A DNA stretch of 64,000 nt from the NCBI GenBank assembly GCA_004555265.1, contig SFIQ01000001.1:62001-126000 (forward strand), read 5' to 3'. The DNA comes from Ruminococcus sp. (lineage in GTDB: Bacteria > Bacillota > Clostridia > Oscillospirales > Acutalibacteraceae). Shown here one piece after another: positions 59,020-64,000 of this stretch. Position numbers and translations under genes: made by a program. Every line of letters starts with the position of its first letter. Position 1 is the first letter of the stretch. The notes beneath the pieces were generated by a model. The model did not search any database, was not told the origin of the DNA, and saw only the letters and a program-made list of their open reading frames with translations.

Positions 59020-60033
59020 TTAAATCACATACAGTTTCATCACATCCGAAGCGCGTTGCATCACCATTTTTTTCAAGGATTGCGGCTTTGCAACCTGCAT
59101 TTTTCCGCCGAACTGCATAATCCACGAAACCAAGCCCTCACTGACGGCGGCATCGGCAGTCAATTTGAATTTTTCATCGTTGACGCGCATAATGCGAATA
59201 TCCTCACCGAAACGGTCAAGCACCGGTTCAATTAAATCCTTATGGCAAATCAGTTCCACCCGTTCGGTTGTGCCCGTGAACATATTAAAATGTGTTTTTG
59301 CATAGTCTGCCGTGTCAAAGTAAGTTTTATACGGCGAAACTTCTGAAAACGGGCGAACAGGCTCGGTTTCCAAAATTTCCAACGCGCGGATACGGTCAAC
59401 ACGCAACACCATAATGTTATCATACTTGACATTATTGCCAACCAAATAATAGTGGTCATCATTCCATATCATCCCGTACGGGCTTAAAATATGAATTTTT
59501 TCTTCAAACTCCACAGCACTTTGGTCGGTAATCTTCCGACGGCGGTATACAAGCGAAACCTTTCTCCCCCGCAGAATGGCGCGATTTAATTTGTCTACAT
59601 TGTAATAAATGGCTTCGTTTGTGGACTTTGTACGGTTCTCAACATATACTTGCCCTTTAATTTCTTTTGCTTGGCTCATGCTTAACAGTTGCAGAATCTT
59701 ATCGCACAGTTGGGCACTCTTTTTCGGAGAGATAAAATTTGCCGCCTGCACCGCATCATACAGCAAACGGATTTCCGCCTCCTCAAAATCGCGAGATGCC
59801 AAAAAATAACCGTTTTTCGGGGTTTTGGTATGTAAAATATCGTACCCGAATTCCTTTAAAATGCTGATGTCATTATAGACAGATTTGCGCTCACAGACAA
59901 TCCCGTGGTTTTTTAAATAGAGTAAAATTTGCTCAATATCCACAGGGTTGTTTTCGTCGCTTTCGCGCACCAACATATCCAACACAAACAGCAATTTCAG
60001 TTTTTGGTTTAATTTCACTTTCTGCGTATCCAC
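59020..60033 (-). CDS. WYL-domain transcriptional regulator
   Basis: 337 residues. N-terminal helix-turn-helix (QKLKLLFVLDMLVRES, VDIEQILLYLKNHGIVCERK, SVYNDISIL) of the DeoR/HTH_11 kind. The WYL domain at about 140-230 contains KVSLVYRRRK and SPYGMIWNDDHYYLVGNN, followed by a C-terminal WCX extension (FGEDIRIMRV, WIMQFGGKM). WYL domains bind nucleic acid or nucleotide ligands and often control stress or defence genes. GTG 60033 is seven bases from GGGGG; the ATG at 60039 is too close. The adjacent GH2 gene is only 16 bp upstream. Confidence 0.85.
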   Translation of the reverse strand: MDTQKVKLNQKLKLLFVLDMLVRESDENNPVDIEQILLYLKNHGIVCERKSVYNDISILKEFGYDILHTKTPKNGYFLASRDFEEAEIRLLYDAVQAANFISPKKSAQLCDKILQLLSMSQAKEIKGQVYVENRTKSTNEAIYYNVDKLNRAILRGRKVSLVYRRRKITDQSAVEFEEKIHILSPYGMIWNDDHYYLVGNNVKYDNIMVLRVDRIRALEILETEPVRPFSEVSPYKTYFDTADYAKTHFNMFTGTTERVELICHKDLIEPVLDRFGEDIRIMRVNDEKFKLTADAAVSEGLVSWIMQFGGKMQVAKPQSLKKMVMQRASDVMKLYVI

Positions 60034-60049
60034 AAGCATTCCCCCGATA

Positions 60050-61801
60050 TTAGTACCGCATCAATTTATTTACAGCCATAACCGTTTTTTCATCCGTCTT
60101 TAAAACGGCGCGGTCATATGTATAAATCCCATTGACCTCATTTTCGACATCGGAAACCTGCGTATAAATCGTGCCGGACAAGCCTTTTTCAATTAACGGA
60201 ATGACCTGCTTTCTATGCAGTTTTTCATAAGCGGCGGAAAGCGTTGCTTTGTCCTTAAACATCAAATACCCAAACGCCTTATTCGGATTCCACATATGCC
60301 CCGTTTCTTTTTGCGAATACCCGCCGAATTCTGTTATAACAAATGCACGGTCGTCAAGTTTGCGCATACGAATGGGCAAAATATACTTGTGCATACTTTG
60401 AATATCCCCGCCGCCCTGGTCATACCAACCGCTGGCGTGGTCCACCACACGGCTACTGTCCATATGGCGTACATATTCGCATATTTTCAGCGCATCAAAC
60501 TGACCCCAAGCCTCATTAAACGGCACCCAAGCATACAAAGAAACCGCATTATACAGCAAATCCACCATTTCGGAAAGTTCGCGTTTATAATCGTCACGCC
60601 ATTTTTTCTCATCGCGGCTGAACACCTTGTATTTATCGTCTTTTACATGCAAAATTCCGATGTTTGGTAAAAATCCCGCATAAAAATCGCCGATGTATTT
60701 GCCACCGCTCATCATATCCTGCCAAACAAGCATACCCAAGCGGTCACAGTGATAATACCAACGAAGCGGCTCAATTTTAATGTGCTTACGAAGCATATTG
60801 AAACCCAACCGTTTCATTTCGGCAATATCAAAAATCATGGCTTCATCCGTGGGCGGCGTCATACCGCCGTCGGGCCAATAGCCTTGGTCCAAAAGCCCGC
60901 GCTGAAAATACGGTTTGTTGTTTAAGAACAACCGCACAACACCGAATTCGTCTTTGGCAATGTTGAATTTGCGCATACCAAAATAGCTTGTCACGGCGTC
61001 AACCGTTTTGCCGTTTTGGCGCACTTCTAACGCGACATCATATAAGTTCGGCTCCTCGGGGCTCCAAAGTTTTGCGTTCGGCAAGGAAATTTTCGCATTT
61101 GCTTCGATGGTATCGGAAAATACAGTTTCTCCTTGGAAAGATACCGTAGCAAACAGTTCAACTTCCCTCTCTATATTCAATTCGGCAGAGAGCGAAATGA
61201 CCTCTTTATCAATATCCGGTAAAAAACGAAGTTTTGTAACATAAATCTCCGGCACAGCCTCCAACCAAACGGTCTGCCAAATACCCGAGGTCGCCGTGTA
61301 CCAAAATCCGTGCGTCTTGATAACCTGCTTGCCGCGTTGCTGCCACCCCGCATCGGTCGGGTCATATACGCACACGACTAATTCATTTTCTCCATTCTGC
61401 AAATAAGATGTAATGTCGATAGAAAACGCGCAGTAACCACCGGAGTGCGTACCTGCAAGCGTATGGTTAATATACACTTTGCACTGCCAATCGACCGCGC
61501 CGAAGTGCAATAAAATGTGCTTGCCCTGCATGGGTTCGGGAACGGTAAAGATTTTCCGATACCACAGACGGTCACTCGGTAACAGCGGTTTTTCCACGCC
61601 GGACAGCATACTTTCTATGGCAAAGGGCACCAAAATCTTGCCGTCATACTCTTCCGCCCATTTTTCAGTTCGCGGCAAAACAGCATAGTCAAATTCCCCG
61701 TTCAAATTCAGCCAATTTTCCCGCACCAACTGCGGCCGCGGATATTCGGGCAAGGGACAGGTTTTATCCACCTTGTCTGTAAATATGGAGCGCATAGACA
61801 T
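60050..61801 (-). CDS. Glycoside hydrolase family 2 protein
   Basis: 583 residues, no signal peptide. The sugar-binding jelly-roll (about 30-190) has HFGAVDWQCKVYINHTLAGT, HSGGYCAFSIDIT. An Ig-like domain follows (190-280), then the TIM barrel with acid/base Glu in WVPFNEAWGQ (about 435) and nucleophile Glu in FVITEFGGYS (about 505). Shorter than beta-galactosidases; beta-glucuronidase, beta-mannosidase or galactosidase cannot be told apart. GGAGGG eight bases before the ATG. Probably co-transcribed with the WYL regulator. Confidence 0.9.
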   Translation of the reverse strand: MSMRSIFTDKVDKTCPLPEYPRPQLVRENWLNLNGEFDYAVLPRTEKWAEEYDGKILVPFAIESMLSGVEKPLLPSDRLWYRKIFTVPEPMQGKHILLHFGAVDWQCKVYINHTLAGTHSGGYCAFSIDITSYLQNGENELVVCVYDPTDAGWQQRGKQVIKTHGFWYTATSGIWQTVWLEAVPEIYVTKLRFLPDIDKEVISLSAELNIEREVELFATVSFQGETVFSDTIEANAKISLPNAKLWSPEEPNLYDVALEVRQNGKTVDAVTSYFGMRKFNIAKDEFGVVRLFLNNKPYFQRGLLDQGYWPDGGMTPPTDEAMIFDIAEMKRLGFNMLRKHIKIEPLRWYYHCDRLGMLVWQDMMSGGKYIGDFYAGFLPNIGILHVKDDKYKVFSRDEKKWRDDYKRELSEMVDLLYNAVSLYAWVPFNEAWGQFDALKICEYVRHMDSSRVVDHASGWYDQGGGDIQSMHKYILPIRMRKLDDRAFVITEFGGYSQKETGHMWNPNKAFGYLMFKDKATLSAAYEKLHRKQVIPLIEKGLSGTIYTQVSDVENEVNGIYTYDRAVLKTDEKTVMAVNKLMRY

Positions 61802-61967
61802 ATCGTTTTCCCTCCGTTTTATATTTTAAACTGTTAAACACAGTGTAGCATAATCCACCGAAAAAATCTACTGTAAACATAAACAAGCCGAAAATCAATT
61901 AAAATAAAGACGGAAACATAACACAGAGGAAATACAAAAGAAAAAGCCGCCAATGCGACTTTCTTCT

Positions 61968-62052
61968 TGGTGCGGGTAGCAGGGGTCGAACCTGTACACC
62001 TCTCGGCACAAGATCCTAAATCTTGCGTGTCTGCCAATTCCACCATACCCGC
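61968..62052 (-). tRNA. tRNA-Leu (anticodon TAG)
   Basis: Minus strand: acceptor GCGGGTA/TACCCGC, D-arm TGGTGGAATTGGCAGAC, anticodon stem CAAGAT/ATCTTG presenting TAG, long variable arm (TGCCGAGAGGTG), T-arm CAGGTTCGACCCCTG. CCA is encoded (61968-61970). An imperfect hairpin with T-run follows at about 61945-61965. Confidence 0.97.
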
Positions 62053-62136
62053 ATATTGCTGTTATTATAACAAAAAGTATTTCTATTTGCAAGATGTGTT
62101 TTTGGATATTCGCAAGATATAAATCCTAAAAAAGCA

Positions 62137-62186
62137 TTGACATATACCCGTATAGGGTATATACTGAAAATACCCCCAAGGGGTAT
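62137..62186 (+). promoter_or_regulatory. csoR-copA promoter with two CsoR operators
   Basis: TTGACA (62137-62142) and TATACT (62160-62165), 17-bp spacer. Operator 1, TATACCC GTATA GGGTATA (62143-62161), fills the spacer. Operator 2, ATACCCC CAA GGGGTAT (62170-62186), lies just past the start site. Both are C-run/G-run palindromes of the CsoR type, so copper should release the repressor from the promoter. Confidence 0.85.
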
Positions 62187-62211
62187 AATTGTCAAGGAGA
62201 TGATTGGCTTT

Positions 62212-62514
62212 ATGGATAAAGGATGTACATGCTGTACGCGCACCAAAAAACGCACAGAGGATGAACACAAAAAACTGATACACCGTTTAAACCGCATTGA
62301 AGGTCAAATTCGCGGTATAAAAAACATGGTGGAAAACGATGCCTATTGCACGGACATTATCACGCAAGTTGCCGCCGCCAACGCTGCATTAAATGCGTTT
62401 AATAAAGAACTGCTGTCTACACATATTAAAACCTGTGTTGCAGACGATATTAAAGCCGGCAAAACCGAAACGGTGGATGATTTACTTGCCACTTTGCAAA
62501 AACTGATGAAATAA
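62212..62514 (+). CDS. csoR: Copper-sensing repressor CsoR
   Basis: 100 residues, all-helical. The copper ligands C-H-C appear as Cys in DAYCTDII (about 46), His in STHIKTC (about 70) and Cys four residues later. HKKLIHRLNRIEGQIRGIKNM is the DNA-facing first helix. CTCC at the N-terminus adds extra cysteines. The Cys-His-Cys set fits copper rather than the nickel or formaldehyde members. The AAGGAG site is 12 bases from this ATG, a long spacing. copA follows after 9 bp. Confidence 0.92.
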   Translation: MDKGCTCCTRTKKRTEDEHKKLIHRLNRIEGQIRGIKNMVENDAYCTDIITQVAAANAALNAFNKELLSTHIKTCVADDIKAGKTETVDDLLATLQKLMK

Positions 62515-62523
62515 GGGAGTATT

Positions 62524-64000
62524 ATGACGCAATATACTGTTACGGGCATGAGCTGTGCGGCTTGCAGTGCCCGTGTTGAAAAGGCTGTGGGGGCGGTTGC
62601 GGGCGTAACCGCATGCAGTGTCAGCCTGTTAACGAACTCTATGGGGGTTGAAGGTAACGCCTCCCCTACCGAAATTATTGAAGCCGTTACGCGTGCAGGC
62701 TACGGCGCGCATTTGAAAACGCAAGATACGCAATCTGCGAACAGCGCCGCATCACAAAGTGACGAAATCTTAAAAGACACCGAAACGCCGAAATTAAAAA
62801 AACGGCTACTGTGTTCCGTAGGATTTTTGGCGGTACTGATGTATATTTCTATGGGGCATATGTTGGGCGCCCCCCTACCCGCCGTACTGACGGAAAACCC
62901 GATAGCTTTCGGTCTTGTGCAGCTGCTGTTGACCGTTGCAATACTGGTAATTAACCAAAAGTTTTTTAACAGCGGATTTCAAGGGCTTGTGCACCGCGCA
63001 CCGAATATGGATACATTAGTCGCCCTTGGTGCCGGCGCAGCTTTTATTTACAGCGTTTATGCGTTGTTTGCAATGTCACAAGCGCAGATTTCGAGCGGCA
63101 CGCAAGCCGCAATGCCTTGGATGCACGAATTTTATTTCGAGTCAGCTGCAACAATTTTAACCCTGATAACTGTCGGGAAAATGTTAGAATCACGCGCAAA
63201 AGGCAAAACCACCGACGCGCTGAAAGGCTTGATGCGGTTGGCACCGAAAACGGCAGTCCTTTTGCAAAACGGCAGAGAAGTGACCGTGCCGATTGAGCAG
63301 GTGAAAATCGGTGATATTTTTGCGGTACACCCCGGTGAAAGCATCCCCGTAGACGGCATTGTGCTTGACGGCAACAGCGCTGTGGACGAATCGGCTTTGA
63401 CCGGTGAAAGTATCCCTGTGGATAAAGCGGTCGGCGATACCGTAACTGCCGCAACGATCAATCAATCGGGATTTTTGCAATGCCGTGCCACGCGGGTTGG
63501 CACGGACACGACACTTTCCCAAATCATTCAGATGGTCAGCGATGCCGCCGCAACCAAAGCGCCGATTGCGAAAGCGGCTGACCGCGTTTCCGCTGTTTTT
63601 GTACCGATTGTAATCGGGATTGCCGTCTTGACAATCGTTATATGGCTGTGTGTGGGGCAAGGCGTCGGATTTGCGCTCGCCAGAGGGATTTCGGTTTTGG
63701 TTATCAGTTGCCCGTGTGCCTTGGGGCTGGCGACGCCTGTGGCTGTGATGGTCGGCAACGGCAAGGGGGCAAAAAACGGGACTTTATTTAAAACCGCCGC
63801 GGCTTTGGAGCAAGCGGGTAAAACCGAAATTGTCGCCTTGGATAAAACGGGGACAATTACAAACGGCACGCCGACCGTCACGGATATATTTCCCGCTGAA
63901 ACGACCGATAAACACAGTCTGTTGCATTTTGCTTGCACATTGGAACAGCAAAGCGAACACCCGCTTTCCAAAGCCATTACGACATACGGTGAGCAAAACG
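62524..64000 (+). CDS. copA: Copper-translocating P1B-type ATPase CopA (cut by window edge)
   Basis: 492 residues visible. Heavy-metal-associated domain at the start with the Cu-binding GMSCAACSARVEKAV (8-22). Membrane helices from about 95; APNMDTLVALGAGAA, the actuator motif DESALTGESIPVDKA, the transmembrane ion site SCPCALGLATPVAV (about 397), and phosphorylation motif LDKTGTITNG (about 440). SEHPLSKAI, the CopA His-Pro motif, is near the edge. The CPC and HP motifs indicate Cu(I) export. Start ATG follows GGGAG. Confidence 0.96.
   Translation, partial: MTQYTVTGMSCAACSARVEKAVGAVAGVTACSVSLLTNSMGVEGNASPTEIIEAVTRAGYGAHLKTQDTQSANSAASQSDEILKDTETPKLKKRLLCSVGFLAVLMYISMGHMLGAPLPAVLTENPIAFGLVQLLLTVAILVINQKFFNSGFQGLVHRAPNMDTLVALGAGAAFIYSVYALFAMSQAQISSGTQAAMPWMHEFYFESAATILTLITVGKMLESRAKGKTTDALKGLMRLAPKTAVLLQNGREVTVPIEQVKIGDIFAVHPGESIPVDGIVLDGNSAVDESALTGESIPVDKAVGDTVTAATINQSGFLQCRATRVGTDTTLSQIIQMVSDAAATKAPIAKAADRVSAVFVPIVIGIAVLTIVIWLCVGQGVGFALARGISVLVISCPCALGLATPVAVMVGNGKGAKNGTLFKTAAALEQAGKTEIVALDKTGTITNGTPTVTDIFPAETTDKHSLLHFACTLEQQSEHPLSKAITTYGEQN

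Overview
The window reads as chromosomal DNA of an endospore-forming, anaerobic Clostridia-type Firmicute, probably an uncultured Oscillospirales/Clostridiales gut-type bacterium. The evidence is argR-recN synteny, a Tyr T-box, an L-box lysine riboswitch, spmAB and a SpoIIM-like gene, Rex, Firmicute-style sigma-A promoters with 17-bp spacers, strong GGAGG Shine-Dalgarno sites, and a moderate base composition. I cannot name the species.

Layout. 1-3341: end of argR, recN, then T-box-controlled tyrS. 3342-4858: a scrapyard of phage and mobile DNA. It holds two copies of an ADP-ribosyltransferase tail plus a small Cys-rich gene, a truncated scaffold-like ORF, and a deleted REP/RAYT (IS200-like) element with its inverted REP repeats. 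4860-8483 (minus): lysine/diaminopimelate operon asd-dapA-dapB plus a stand-alone aspartokinase-type ACT protein, behind a lysine riboswitch. 8523-12376 (plus): queA-tgt-yajC, a TIGR04086-like membrane gene and a SpoIIM-like gene, convergent with a Xer-type recombinase. 13388-14533: a long AT-rich gap and a strip of decayed, overlapping micro-ORFs. 14563-21190 (minus): PfkB kinase, cytidylate-kinase-like gene and the five-gene branched-chain amino acid ABC transporter. 21347-27692: transglutaminase-like protein, tRNA-Ser with a degenerate tandem copy of its tail, a 1089-residue secreted dockerin protein and a membrane LuxR regulator.

27782-32260: four-helix protein, asnB, ldh, MreB. 32298-32487 is a non-coding stretch with dense nested inverted repeats. 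32570-39558 (minus): an aromatic-acid module (symporter, paaK, iorA, iorB, second paaK, tandem-ACT sensor). 39677-48684: amidohydrolase, typA, a GH123/DUF4091-like protein, an AT-rich orphan, then polA with a phosphatase-RimI fusion, a membrane protein and an MIF-type tautomerase. 48815-53774 (plus): dusB, aconitase, isocitrate dehydrogenase and rex. 53835-58881: AbrB-like regulator, spmAB, and pgk-tpiA-gpmI behind a good Rex box. 60033-64000: WYL regulator, GH2 enzyme, tRNA-Leu, and a CsoR-controlled copper ATPase cut by the window edge.

How it works together: most of the window is housekeeping. The lysine operon is feedback-controlled at the RNA level and perhaps by a detached ACT protein. 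Rex, encoded behind acn-icd, probably ties NADH/NAD to the glycolytic operon. The ior/paaK cluster should interconvert aryl-pyruvates, aryl-acetyl-CoAs and aryl-acetates, with the ACT protein as likely amino-acid sensor. No CRISPR array, rRNA operon or obvious defence system is visible. The most unusual material is the phage/REP relic, the structured DNA at 32.3-32.5 kb, the tRNA-Ser tail duplication and the PTP-RimI fusion.
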